From: Nymphaea colorata
Taxonomy: Eukaryota > Streptophyta > Magnoliopsida > Nymphaeales > Nymphaeaceae
Assembly (NCBI RefSeq): GCF_008831285.2
Contig: NC_045144.1
Span: forward strand, 11,383,672-11,447,671
Length of the DNA stretch: 64,000 bases
Reading direction: 5' to 3'
In this document: piece after piece, positions 45,257-57,210 of the stretch
Layout: the number at the start of each line of letters is the position of its first letter
Position numbering within the stretch: the stretch's first letter is position 1
Program-made: the position numbers and the translations under genes
The notes under the pieces: model-generated
What the model was told of the DNA's origin: nothing
The model's database searches: none
Seen by the model: the letters and a program-made list of their open reading frames with translations, nothing else

Positions 45257-48200
45257 GGTGGGAAGCTTGGAGAAAGAGGGTTTTTGATTTTTCCAACAAC
45301 AAGAAGGTAAGAAATAACTCATTTTCGCCATTGAATCGTTCATTTCTCCTATTTCCTACATTTATTTGTATGTTTTTACTTGTTTTGTGAAGATATAATG
45401 TCAGATCCTGCATGAAAGTGGTGTGAAAGGGTGAATCCCAAAGATAGGTTAAAAGTTAAGTGCAATTATTATAAGCAAATCATATAAGGAGGGATCTCTC
45501 ACTTTAAACACCACATAGGTGGTACACACAACGATGTGACTCAATGCAACAGCTCCCTAGAGAACCCATTGCCAGCCTATGTAAGGCACCAATGTTTGGA
45601 GCTTATTAATGCCATGAAAGCAAGCAGAATTAAAAAGGAAATGCAAGATGCAGATGTAGGATATGGGGACCCATATGAAGAGGAAGGAAGCAAAGGTGAT
45701 GATGTTGAGCTCGAAGAAGAAGATGTTGGTGTTAGTTTGGGAACAACTAAAGGGAAAGACATCATGCATACAGGTGGTTTTTCTTCAACTGCAACCAAAA
45801 AAAGAAGAGGTGCGAGTACAGTTTTACGAGGACGTGGCAGGAGTGGGGGTCGTACTAGTGGTGGTAGAGTACCTACTATGAAGTTGAGTAATATGTCTGG
45901 TTTGATCAAGAAATTTTTCCCCAATTATACTGCTGCTGGTGCTCAGCCTGAGATTCGTACAACCATGTGTTCAAAGGATATTGTTGAAGCAGCAGATGAA
46001 ACCATAGGAAGGTGGTTCTATGATGCATCCATTCCCTTCAATGCAGCGAACTCTTTTCATTTTCAGGCTATAGCAGATGCGATTGCTACTGTAGGCCAAG
46101 GGTATAAAATGCCATCTTTTCATAAATTGCGAGGTAAAATTCTCAATAATGTAGTTAGAGATGTCAAGGCATATTGTGATGAACTGAAATTGAGATGGAA
46201 ACAGATAAGATGCAGTGTAATGGCTGATGGGTGGACAGACATCAAGAATAGAACATTGGTAAACTTCCTTGTATATTGCCCCTTTGGTACAATGTTCTTA
46301 AAATCTGTTGATTTGTCTGATACTCCTAAGACTGCTGATGTTTTGTTTGAGGTTTTTTGATAAAGTTATACAAGAAGTTGGGCCTCAAAATGTCATGCAA
46401 TTTATCACTGATAATGTAGCAAATTATAAAGCTGCAGGTGAAATGTTTGCAGCACGATATAGAACATTTTATTGGAGCCCATGTGCTGCTCACTGTGTAA
46501 ATCTAATGCTTCAAGATCTTGGTGAAAGAGATGATATGAAGTTTACAGTTCAAAGATGTCAAGAAATCACGAAGTTTATTTATAATCATGCTTATGTTTT
46601 GAATTTGATGAGGAAATTCACAAATGGGGCTGAATTGATTTGACCTGCACGAACACGGTTTGCTACAAATATTTTGATTGTGCTGAGTATAGTCAAGTAA
46701 AGAAATCCTCTCAGGTAGATATTTTCAAGTGATGATTGGGCTGCATATCCACATGCCTATAAAAGAAAGGCTATGACAGTTGTGGATACCATATTCAATG
46801 CTGACTTTTGGGAATCATGTGTGAACTTATTGAAGATTTGTGTACCTCTAGTGAAAGTCCTCAGATTAGTTGATAGTGAAGATAGACCTTTTATTGGATA
46901 TTTATATGAGGCTATAGATAGAGCAAAGGAGGCCATTAGAGATAATATGAAGGGAAAAAAGAAGTTGTACATGCCTATATGAAAAATTATAGATGAAAGG
47001 TGGTCTGGACAACTTCATCGCCCACTTCATGCAGCAGCCTACTACCTAAATTCTGCTATTAGATTTCTTTCCAATTTTAAGAAGGACAAAGAGGTCGAGT
47101 ATGACATATATTGGATTGTAGTGTATTGAGGTATTAGTAAGTGATTATAAAGAACAAGAAGCTATCCATATGTCGATCAACAAATATGATACTAGTTCTG
47201 GTACCATGGGGAGAGACACAACAATGAGATGCAGATCATCTATGCGTCCAGGTATTAGAAAAAGGGACTTCATACTTTTTTGTTGTTATTTCATTTGTTC
47301 TTGATAGCTTCTACCTTCTCATATATTTATTCTATTTCATTTTTACTTTCCATCTGTTATTAGATTTGTGGTTGGACAGGTTTGGGTTTGATTGCTCAGA
47401 ATTAAAGAAGCTTGCAATTAGAATCCTCAGTCAAACACGTAGTGCAATTGGATGTGAAAGAAATTGGAGTGTATTTCAGCACATCCACAGTAAGAAGAGG
47501 AATAAGCTGGAACATAAAAGGTTGAATGACCTTGTTTATGTTCATTATAATATGAAGTTGAGACAAAGGTAAACATTTGTTATGCAAAATAGCAAATTCT
47601 AATACATATTTTAATTTCTAACAATTTGTTAATTTGTTCTCTTGTTAGGCAACTAGAAACAACATCTATGAGGAAGCGTCACACTCAATATGATCCTATC
47701 AGCATTGACCATTTTGATATATTAGATTCTTGGGTTGAAGGAGAACAATTTGCAATACTTGATGAGGACGATCTTGATTTTTTGAACCTTGAAGGAGCAG
47801 CAGAGATTATTGAAGGAGAGGCAGAGATTATTGAAGAAGGAGAGGCTGGGGAGCAATGGAATGTTGGTGACATTCCATTTCCAATAGAGGGGATAGAGGC
47901 ACTTAACGAAGAAAATGAAGATGATGATGCAGATGACGATTGACGAGGATTGTTGTTGAATGAATCATGATAACTATATGTTTTGACTTTTGAACTTATG
48001 AATTGTGATGTAATCGAATTCTCTTCAGCTGCTTATTATGTTATTTTGAATGTCTGATTTCTTATTTTGGAATGTGTTGTTCATACTTCATATACATGAA
48101 TGATGAATGTTCCTTTAGGCTTTAAATACATTTTTCTTGATTTTTTCTGATTTTCGCTTGCTTTTGTGGATTTTTTTAGAATTTTTCTGATTTTTTTTTC

Positions 48201-48340
48201 ATTTTTTATGATTTTTTAATATTTTTTAAAAATTTAAAAATTAATTTTATGATACGTTACGATACGTTTACGATACGTTACAATACGACGTATAGGTCAG
48301 CCCGACCGATACGCGATACGCTATGCCAGTGATAACATTG
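45257..48340 (+). mobile_element. hAT transposon, autonomous type, broken
   Basis: The right end is intact: TACGATACGTT-type subterminal repeats at 48250-48320 and the terminus GATAACATTG at 48331-48340, the counterpart of ACAACATTG in the intronic copy. The left terminus is missing, because the sequence starts inside the 5' leader, next to truncated copia. A leader exon (GGAGAAAGAGGG) and a possible donor AAGGTAAG at 45303 parallel the intronic copy. The flank CCACATAG at 48341 would be the right target duplication. Confidence 0.85.
45398..47943 (+). pseudogene. hAT transposase with BED finger, DUF659-like core and dimerisation region
   Basis: ATG at 45398 begins MSDPA, then a BED finger with two stops (45412-45487). 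A 274-codon open part (45536-46360) holds an acidic segment, an RG-rich stretch and the DUF659-like core with FHKLRGKIL and MADGWTDIKNR. After a one-base shift at 46358 come FITDNVANYKAAGEM and SPCAAHCVNLMLQDL, further stops, then the hAT C-terminal dimerisation region (IRILSQTRSAIGCERNWSVF, 47405-47475). An intron at 47569-47648 keeps frame into an acidic C-terminus ending DDDADDD. The protein would cut and rejoin element ends; this copy cannot work. Confidence 0.88.
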
Positions 48341-48372
48341 CCACATAGTGTAAGTGCAGGCTTGAAATTTTT

Positions 48373-48985
48373 CTACTCGCTCGCAGATGCCTCCTCACAA
48401 TTAACGCCAGACAGCACCACAAATAAATGCAAGCCAGCAGCTGGGTTGATGGAATTTTCATTCCATAGCTTCCTCATTTTGTCATATTTGAATAGCTGCA
48501 AGGGAAGCCTGCATTCAGGTTAATGCAGAACATGAGTTTAGCTGTCGAAGAAAATCTAGAAGATGCTTCACACTTTTTAAGACGATCGATCTCGTCTTCT
48601 GTCTCATCAACTTCATGAGAGTACAAGACTCTCTAGCTGCTGTTTTACAAAAATAAGTACAGTGTGCTGACTTGGCCATAACTGAGGTGTAGATTTGGAT
48701 ATTTTTGCATTGTCTCCAAACCTTGAGTTTCTTGGAATGGATACCAAGGGAGTCTCCTATACACTCTGTTGTTAAATTTGTCCTGCTATGAGTAACAATT
48801 TTGTTAAGAATTGGAGACAGGAAGGTAAATGCCTTCCGATAACCACTCAATATAACATGGAAAGTAGAGGACAAGGAGGTGATTTTGACATCTGCTAATT
48901 TTCCTTCAGCATTTCCAATTGTGCCCCACCTTTCAACATGTATCAAGACAGTTGTTGACTTCACGGAGATGTCATCCTCATCCAT
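48373..48985 (-). pseudogene. unrecognised coding-like sequence, minus strand
   Basis: A minus-strand frame of 156 codons (48515-48985) begins MDEDDISVKSTTVLIHVERW. Downstream, a CTTGCAG acceptor at 48496-48502 precedes a 40-codon stretch (48373-48495) with YDKMRKLWNENS and PAAGLHLFVVLSG, ending in TAG. The composition looks protein-like, but I cannot name the family and the pieces may not belong together. It lies between the hAT element and the solo LTR region, so it may be a host gene remnant. Confidence 0.35.
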
Positions 48986-49559
48986 GTAAAAGCAACTCCA
49001 AATTCAAACTGCAACCAAGTTTCCTTGGGTATGAAAAATTACGTCTGGCTTGAAACTTTGTTTGGTAGAGCGTTAATCCATAATACCATCAATCCTAAAG
49101 AAATCTTTTTTCTACTGTATGAAATGTATAGAAAAGAATATAGTTGTATGGTCGAAGCTGGTTGTGCATCACTACTGCCAAGTGGCACACTTCTTCATAC
49201 TCTTGGCCACTAACCCATCACTTATGAGCATTAGATCCTAGGTCCATATCTCTAGCTGAATGGAAACAGGGCGGCAATCCTCGTCCCTCTCCAAAACACT
49301 AGGGGTGTTGTATTCTTACAGAAATCACTTATATCTTGTCCTAACAATGGCTGTTGAAAATTATCAGTCAAAAGCTTAGGCAGCTTCTTGACAACAAAAG
49401 CATACATTCGCCAGTTTTTCCATTTCTCTTGTGTAGCACTCAGAAAAGTCCAGCACCCGCACCTAAGTCCCAGCTGTCTGTTTCTCCCTCCACATTTAGA
49501 CCTCTTGGTGATGTATCTAGTGCAATTAATGCAACACCCTTGATAGAATCTGCACGTTG
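48986..49559. other. no recognised gene
   Basis: Short frames only (at most 68 codons) and no repeat ends. On the minus strand segments such as GETDSWDLGAGAG near 49460-49500 could be a frame-shifted extension of the coding-like sequence to its right. Confidence 0.35.
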
Positions 49560-50175
49560 AGCCTCAAACTTGATAAAATTCTCAGCCAAGCATGTGGGTC
49601 CAGACCATCAATAGAGCACAGGAAGCTTCTGAGAGTTTACAGAGGGAGGCAAGTAGATATAGAAGGTCATAGAGCAGCTGAGGGTTGGGCTGAAATGGCA
49701 GTACCTCTTGTTGTAACCCCCACTTCCATGCATACTTGGATTTTTTTTGTGATGGCGAGCTGAGTGCGGATAGACCCATATCTAATTTGTTATTACCATG
49801 CTTCTCCACTCCTTGTTGAAGTCTGTCGCCTTTCGCAACAGCTACTGCATCGATGGCAAGTGGCCCTACTGAATTTATTGGTGGAAGAGGAGCATTATGC
49901 TGCAGACTGTTGGCGCCAAAATGACCTTGCACCAAAGCATCTTCGCCGTTTGGATTGCCCCGCACTGCTGTGTGATCAGACGTCTCTTCCATACGCACCT
50001 TCCATCGATCTTTCGAATCCATGCAATCTGCAACATCCTCCCTCTTGCTGCCTTCAAAGGCTTCCTTCTTTTCTAGTTTTTTTGTATGTGCCATCATCAT
50101 CGGTACCTTCATAGTTAAGTTCGCCAAATCACTCATCTCTGATCTCATGATCCTTGCTCTTCATTTTTTCGGCAT
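49560..50175 (-). pseudogene. unrecognised ORF fragment, right part before the solo LTR
   Basis: Minus-strand frame of 188 codons (49582-50148), hydrophilic with Lys/Glu/Asp-rich stretches (KKLEKKEAFEGSKRED). It stops exactly where host sequence meets the solo LTR at 50176. Across the LTR the host sequence resumes at 56245 and also carries minus-strand coding-like sequence, so both were one unit. A LINE ORF1-like protein is one guess, from the hydrophilic composition and a degenerate knuckle-like motif in the other part. Confidence 0.35.
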
Positions 50176-50255
50176 TGTCACACCCCAAACTTTTGACCCT
50201 CAAATAATTTTTTTTTTTCTAAACATAAAGCATTAATGTGCGATGACACAACAAT

Positions 50256-50613
50256 TCAAAAAGGAGGGAGCTATGCCATTAGAAACAATGGACAAACTTT
50301 CATTTATATAACAATTTCAATTGATACAAAACTACATCAATGTGTATAACAAAAATTCTCCAAACCATGTAATTGATGCCTAACAATAACAAGACATCAA
50401 TATAACAAAAAACACGACGCACCGGCACTACAATTTAAAAATGAGGGAGCTATGCCATTAGAAACAAGGGGACAAACTTTCATTTATATAACAATTTCAA
50501 TTGATACAAAATTACATCAATGTGTATAACAAAAATGCCCCAAACCATGTAATTGATGCCTAACAATAACAAGACATCAATATAACCAAAAACAAGACGC
50601 GTCGACACTACAA
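50256..50613 (-). repeat. 179-bp tandem duplication inside the solo LTR
   Basis: The segment containing GAGGGAGCTATGCCATTAGA and the following AAACAAG block occurs twice, with a period of about 179 bases and a few differences. Confidence 0.85.
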
Positions 50614-52427
50614 ATGACCCAAAACCTCCCAGTAGGATGTGAGTGAAGCCATCTACTCAATCTACTACCCTGGGTTTGCCAAAACCTAAAAAAAGGAAAC
50701 AATTGAAGGCTTAGCCTTTACAGTATGGCAACAAGCCAGGAAAATTCCAAACCCTCTTAGGTAGGGCTCAAATATGAGAACAATCATAAAAACAATCTAT
50801 CATCATGTCGTGTCAGGGCATAGTCACATCATTTACCAAGAAGGCCCCTCACATAGACGACAACATATAAAGGCCACTCAATAGCTAAGATAACACAATT
50901 TCGATTCACATGCACATCAATCACATACATTTCATTCACATACTTTCATTTTTATTAGCTTTAGTGAATTGACAGTTCCTATGGGTGCAAACACAGGTAC
51001 ATGCACACCATGGGCGGCCCATAGCCAAGAGACAACCCCCGTGGTGGCCCATAACAGTATGGATCCATTCACCCCCTGCAGCGGCAGAACACTCATCCAT
51101 GGGTGTGTGAATTCCACGGAGAGATACTCAGCCATCCTTAGGACGCCCAGGTTGGGAAGGAGGGAGCCCAACGCTCCAAGCACATCACACAACAGTACCC
51201 TGAGGCCTTGCACCGCCTGTGCTCTGAACAGGCGAGACCAGTGGCGAAGGCGGGACAACTCCCAAACACATAGCCATATCTCACTGGCTTCTCATCTCTT
51301 ATTCTTTCATTATTATCACTATAATTACACAATCACAAAATGACTGGGTAGCTCATAAGGTTGGTACACTTCACGAGTGCACCCACACCTCCAATTGCCT
51401 CCACACGAGGGCCACACATATCATTACATTCTTAGCTAGCCGTCATACTGTATGGGTACAACTACCCTCCAATTCATTCATTTGCATCATTGCTCGTGGC
51501 AATGCATATGTAACAAATCAGAACATTCACATTCATAAGCATCCACATTTTATCAAACACATCATTCACATCTTTCAAAACTTAGCCAAATCCCGGAGAG
51601 TAGTCTCGATCCGTGATTGGCACGTAGCTGTCCTAGGCAGTTATCCTTCTAGGATGCTTTCTAATGCACAATTGGGGTCGATAAGACACTCGACTCGATA
51701 CCCCACCTCATCTGTCTTAAGCAGTTATCAATTCTAGCATGCACATGCAAATGCATAACAATTTTCAAAACAAGCTTCTAATAGCTTTTCAAAACAAATC
51801 TTATCATGAATCAAATCATTTGCATACATACATAAATTCACTCACATCACAATCCTAGGAACACACATTCACATGTTAGCCCCAGGCAGAGATTTGCCTG
51901 AAACGCTGCCATACCTGTCTCGCGTGTCCACAAAACACTCCAAAACACCTCGAGCTTCACGTCTAGTTGCTCAAGGTCTACTGGACGCGCCCGGTGTACC
52001 TACAAACATACACAAGTGGTAAATTCTCTATTAGCTTAGTTTCGCAAAGCATACAAATATAAAACATCATTGCGGCACATGTCATCGCCTCAAAAGGGTG
52101 TCGACGGGTAGTGTCGAACCACAAGGCCCTCCAATAAGCCACTTCCCAACTTCTTGATGTTGCCACCAAATGTGAGAACTCAATGCTTCAATCAATCCAT
52201 CACTAACACATTTCTCATTAACTTTCTTTAGTCAAGGCGTCAACCCACTAGTTACATCCAACTTACATATTCTTTCCCCAAATAATGCCAAGATACACCT
52301 GTTCACAAAAGCATGCGCCACGTGCTCACTAAGACGGTTTTAAATCTTCTCACCCACATCAAAATCTCTACCATGTTTTCAAATAGCTTTGAAAATGAAC
52401 ACCTCAAGCTTAAAAGATCATTATAGG

Positions 52428-52682
52428 TGTTGAAGCATGTTACATGGGCTTCAGGACCGAGTCTGGATCCAGACCCGATCTATCGTGTAGCCCTTGTTGG
52501 GCCTTACTTAAGGGTTGTAACCCTAATTTTGAAAAGTTAATGAAATCTTAAGATTGAGAGAGTCTAGTTGCTAGTGGGCGCCAGTTCCTCCTCGTCCGTG
52601 GTTTTTTCCCTCTTGCTGAGGGTTTTTCCACGTTACATCATGTTCATCGTATTCTTTTGTTCTAGATCTACATGTTTCTACA
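52428..52682 (+). repeat. LTR of the rearranged copia
   Basis: 255 bases from TGTTGAAGCATG to CATGTTTCTACA. It is immediately followed by a primer site, hence a 5' LTR. Confidence 0.93.
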
Positions 52683-52695
52683 TGGTATCAGAGCC
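52683..52695 (+). promoter_or_regulatory. primer binding site of the rearranged copia
   Basis: TGGTATCAGAGCC, initiator-Met tRNA type, directly adjoining the LTR. Confidence 0.97.
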
Positions 52696-53020
52696 AAACA
52701 GTTTCTGAGATCACTGTTCAGATTTGAAGAAGGATTCTCGTTTTTTGTTTGGTGACAAGTTGTCTGCCCCCGTGGAATTCCGGTGGACCCCGACGAAGGT
52801 CACTGTGCCCGATAGTGCACCTTCTGCAAGCGTCGCCTGAGACCGTCACGGTCGCTCGCTCTCTCTCTGCCGTCGTCAACCCGCTGCTGCTGTTGCTGAA
52901 GTCACCTCCACTGCCCTCACCCGACGTTTTCACCGCTGCCCTCACCCGACGTTTTCACCTCTACTGCTGTTTCTGAAGTCGCCTTCGCTGCCCTCACCCG
53001 ACGTTTTCACCTCTGCCTCC
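52696..53020 (+). other. leader of the rearranged copia with a 24-bp repeat
   Basis: The untranslated leader contains CTGCCCTCACCCGACGTTTT three times (near 52911, 52938 and 52989). It ends where RT sequence on the other strand begins, near 53015-53030. Confidence 0.75.
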
Positions 53021-55440
53021 TTTTTCTTCACAAATAGAGTGTGTTCTTCATTCCCTTGATTGTACCCATGGCATTGCATCACTCGTCTGAGTCGTTCGAA
53101 CCATGCTCTGGGTGACTGCTTGAGGCCATATAAGGCCTTTTTCTGCTTGCAACATTTCTATGGTTCTTCATATCCTGGGGGCATGTGCATGTACACTTCT
53201 TCTTCGAGATCACCATTGAGGAAAGCATTCCTAACATCGAGTTGGTACATCCTCCACTCCTTCATCATAGCTAGGGACATGACAACTCTAACTGTCTTCA
53301 TTTTCGCAACTGGAGCAAACGTCTCTAGGTAATCAATCTCATATTTTTTACTAAACCCCTTGGCTACAAGACGAGCTTTATATCTTTCAACACTCCCATC
53401 TGGTTTATACTTGATGGTATACACCCACTTGGATCCAACCAAGTGAGCCGCCTCAGGAATCTTCACAACTTCGCATGTCATGTTTCTTCTCAAGGCTTCC
53501 ATTTCTTCTTTCATAGCATTAGCCCACTTGGAACCACAGCCAAAGAAAGAGAAGATACAAAACACTTGTAATCCTTGCTAAGTCTAGAATAAGATACAAA
53601 ATTACCAATCGGGTGTTGAGTACATGACCTGACACCCTTCCTTAGGGCAATGAGAAGCTCTTCATTTTCTTTTTCAACCGCATCATGAGTCTTCAAGGTA
53701 GAACTTGGTTCATCCAGGGAAGGAATAGCATTGGGATTGGAATTAGACCTCGCGCCACAAGTCACCTCCTATGTCCAAGCACCTCATCTAGAGTAGACCT
53801 GTCCAAACAAACGATGGCCTTCCTTCTCAGTCCCGGTGTTACAACCTTTCTCCTTCTCAGGCACATCAACAACAGTGAGAGGTTCTGAACATCCTTTCTC
53901 CCTTTCATACTCATAATCAACTGTGATAGGTTCTTCTTTCTTGTAATCCAAAAAATCTGTAAATTGAATCTCTTGACTATGAGAATACTCTTCCCTAACC
54001 ACAGACTTCTCCCCCTGAAGAGGATTCTCACAGAAGTAAGAGGCATGTTCCAAAAAGGTAACATCCCTTGTAACATAAACTCGACCAGTGGTAGGATTAA
54101 GACATCTATACCCTTTTTGAGTGGAAGAATACCCAACAAACACACCCTTGATAGACCGGGGGTCAAGTTTCTTAACATTGGGATTGTTATCATGAATAAA
54201 ACACACACAACCAAACACATGAGGGGGGAGAAGAAAAGGTTGACGACTTCCCAGAATTAAGGAATGGGAAGTCCGACCATTCAGCACACAACTGGGCATG
54301 CGGTTGATGAGGTACGCACTAGTAAGAACTACATCACCCCAATAGTGTTTGGGAAGATTTCTCTGAAACAAAAGGGCTCTGATGACATTAAGGAGCTGGC
54401 GATTCTTCCTTTCAGCTACCCCGTTCTGAGGGGGAGTATAACTACAGGACGTCTCATGAATAATCCCCCTTTTCGAAGGAAATCCTCAACAGATTGACAC
54501 ATATACTCATAGGCATTATCCGATCGAAAGGTTTTAACAGTTCCACCATATTGAGTTTGCACAAGCATAATGAAGGCCTCTATGATATGAGGTACCTCAC
54601 TGCGATCTCTTAACAAGTACACAAAGGTCGTCCTAGAAAAGTCATCAATAAAAGTTATAAAATATTGAAAACCTTGACGGGTACGAATTCTCGAAGGCCC
54701 CCACACATCCGAGTGAACCAATGAAAAAACTTCATTAACACAACTAGTAGAAATAGGGTATGAAGCCCTCACATGTTTGGCAAACTGACATACATCACAA
54801 GAAATCAAAGACAAATTCAGAGTGGAACACAAATCGAGAAACAACTGTTTCAAAATCCCAAAAGATAAATGCCCAAGGCAATCATGCCAATACAAAAAGG
54901 ACTAAAGACAATCTGCTCTTCTCTTTTCTGTCATGCTGATCCTGTCATAAAAGCCGTGGCCACGCATATGAGAAGACGATATAAGCCATCAGACGCCAAA
55001 CCAATCCCAATCCTCTTCCCTGTCACCAAGTCCTGCAAAACACAACGATTTGCAGAAAAAATGAGTTCACAATTCAGCTCTTTAGTAAGTTTACTAACTG
55101 ACAAGAGATTTAAGGGAAGCTGAGGGACACGTAATGCTCCTTGCACATGAAATTTGTCCAACAAGGACAGACTCCCTTCTCCTGCCATAGAGGTAGAGGA
55201 ACCATCTGCGAGAGATACTCGTTCCCTTCAAGAAGCCAACTTATACTCATGAAACAATTTAGGGTTACCTGTCATGTGGTGAGTAGCACCATTGTCAACA
55301 ATCCATTCTCCCACACAGGAGTTACCTTTATCCCCTACAATGGCAAGAGCATGATTAGCCTTTGTCTCATCTGATGCCTCAGCCTGATTGAAATCGATCC
55401 GACCCAAATAAGCCCGCAGTTCACGAAGCGTGTTTCTACA
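53021..55440 (-). pseudogene. inverted copia pol: protease, integrase, RT
   Basis: Reading from right to left: protease with EWIVDNGATHHMTG (D-N-G in place of D-S-G) at 55228-55300; a pre-integrase piece (VPQLPLNLLSVSKL); the zinc region YWHDCLGHLSFG and CDVCQFAKH; integrase core with HSDVWGPSR, FIDDFSR and RSDNAYEY; a frameshift; then YWGDVVLTSAYLINRMP and KGYRCLNPTTGRVY; RT with KWVYTIKYKPDG, DYLETFAPVAK and MYQLDVRNAFLNGDL, a stop, and YGLKQSPRAWFERL. It ends at about HTLFVKK before the YVDD box. Gag except its C-terminus, the rest of RT and RNase H are missing. It cannot be expressed from the LTR as it stands. Confidence 0.88.
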
Positions 55441-56244
55441 ATAGGCATGAATCATCGCTTGTCCAACATAATCCTAAACTTTCCCCAAAAAGCAACATCG
55501 CTAATATGCATCCCAAATCATCAATTCTAAATTATAGCATGCTCAAACAATAATTACACATGCTCTAATAGAAAATATACAACAATATTGGCTCAATTAG
55601 GCCTTGCTCACCCCAATCTAAGTGTCCAAACTGTTGCAATGATCTTGGCAGCCACCTCAAGCGTTTGATCAAGTGCCAATGCCCAAAATTGCTTGCTGCC
55701 ATCGCCAACCACATGGCCTACTTGCTGGTAAGAGGAGGAAAACAGACTTCCCTAGCTGAAATCCATTCAAACGGCAATAGGTACGATGAGAATCAACAAA
55801 AGAGATGAAAAATAGAGGTCTGCTGTTAGAAAAAGGCAGTCGGCAGTGAGGGAGGTGGAAAACAAGAGGGAGAGGGCACGATGGAGGGGCTGCCGATAGA
55901 GGGGAGAGACGAGAGAGTGGCGGTGGGAGAAATGCAGCAGAGAGGGTGAGCAAGGAGGGTTCGGACAGAGGGGAGAGACGAGAGAGAGAGACACCGATGA
56001 GCTTACCTACACGTCACCGCCACCGTCGCCCTCCTCCACCTCTGTTGTCGCTGCCTGCTTCTCTGTCACAAGGACCAGTGAGAGATGAGAGAACGAAGAA
56101 GAGGGAGGTTCTGTGGAAGGCAAGGGAGAAGAGACGTAGAGGAGGAGAGAGTTAGCGTCGGGCTCCTCTTCACGCCTAGAGTTCGGGTCCGCGTCTGGAC
56201 CCGCTCCAGCCCAACCTGACTTAACAAAAAGAACGAGCGTTACG

Positions 56245-57210
56245 GGCATCATCTAGTGTTTTTCCCAAAAGACCCAGAGAGCATCTCCTCTGCTCCATCG
56301 CGTGATGTGCTGTCATCTAGGGCACCAATTTTGGACCCTACATGCTTGAACATCTCAAGACCCCAACTCAATTTTTCTGGCCTTCCTCCCTGTATTAAAC
56401 CTTTGTCCTCTTCATAGGAGAGAGGGAGAACCCCATCACGACTTTTTTTAGAGTCAACTGTGGGTGCTTGGTCTAGAGATGAAATCTTTCCATTCAGACC
56501 GACGATTGTTGTTCGACTAACCCCCATCTCGTGACTCCTTCTCCTTGAGTTAGTAGCCCCCTTTGTTCGCCTTGCTTCTTGCCATGTATCCATAATATGT
56601 GGCCATGGGGGCTTTCCTAGTTGGTCGGCTAGTCCCTCACACTAGTCCCTCTCACCAACCTTCTACTTCTTCCTCCTAGCACTCCACCACCTGCATGAAT
56701 CTGTGCGCTAGCTAGACCTTTGGCCTCTGAATAGAGCATGTCTTGGAATCCTTTGTAGAAGGGACCTAGATGTTGCGTCGCACTTCTTGTTTTTTAATCC
56801 CCGATGATCCTCCTCCTCTTGATGTGCTGGAATCTGTACAAAGAATCGTTTGGTTTCTCGCCCACCTACCTCTTGAATTTCTAGTGGTTTGTAGGTGCCA
56901 TATTTGCCGATGTGGTGGTAGACGATGTAGGTGACAGTCCCCTGATATTTAGATGGCATACCCTGTTTATCGCCATTGTAGAGGACTCCTCTCTTTGAGC
57001 AGAATGGGAGTGGAGAGTCGTCATTTGTTTTGTTCGCCTCTCTTGAGAACTTGCCTCCATCTTCAACACTCTTACTGTCGTCTCTAATTTGGTGCTCATC
57101 TGCACAACCGATTGTCTGTTGTGGCAGGACATGAAGTGGAGGAACAATGTCTCCATCTTCCTACCTTGTGGTGGCAAGTCCACGGTCGACACCTCTCTGG
57201 TTTGCATTCT
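56245..57210 (-). pseudogene. unrecognised ORF fragment, left part after the solo LTR
   Basis: Minus-strand frames of 114, 83 and 108 codons follow each other. The middle one has SKYQGTVTYIVYHHIGKYGTYK, whose spacing resembles a CCHC knuckle with Cys replaced by Tyr. The first has WQEARRTKGATNSRRRSHE. A knuckle followed by a basic stretch is seen in plant LINE ORF1 proteins, but this is a weak resemblance. It continues at 49560-50175 on the other side of the solo LTR. Confidence 0.35.

Larger units (their letters stand above)
52428..55440. mobile_element. rearranged copia: LTR and leader on plus, pol inverted on minus
   Basis: The insertion is bounded by ATAGG at 52423-52427 and 55441-55445, inside the solo Tekay LTR. 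On the left it has a 255-bp LTR, primer site and leader reading rightward. From about 53021 it has copia RT, integrase and protease reading leftward. At the right it ends with only the last 10 bases of an LTR (TGTTTCTACA, the same as the end of the left LTR) next to the duplication. An intact element would have all parts in one orientation and two full LTRs. Confidence 0.9.
50176..56244 (-). repeat. Tekay solo LTR with target duplication GGCAT, interrupted by a copia
   Basis: It starts TGTCACACCCC (50176), ends GAGCGTTACG (56244), and is flanked by GGCAT on both sides (50171-50175 and 56245-56249). No internal element sequence lies next to either end, so it is a solo LTR left by recombination between two LTRs. 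A copia insertion occupies 52428-55440. Without that insertion and its duplication the LTR is about 3.05 kb. A GTAGGTAAGC donor-like motif lies at 56001-56010 on the minus strand. Confidence 0.92.
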
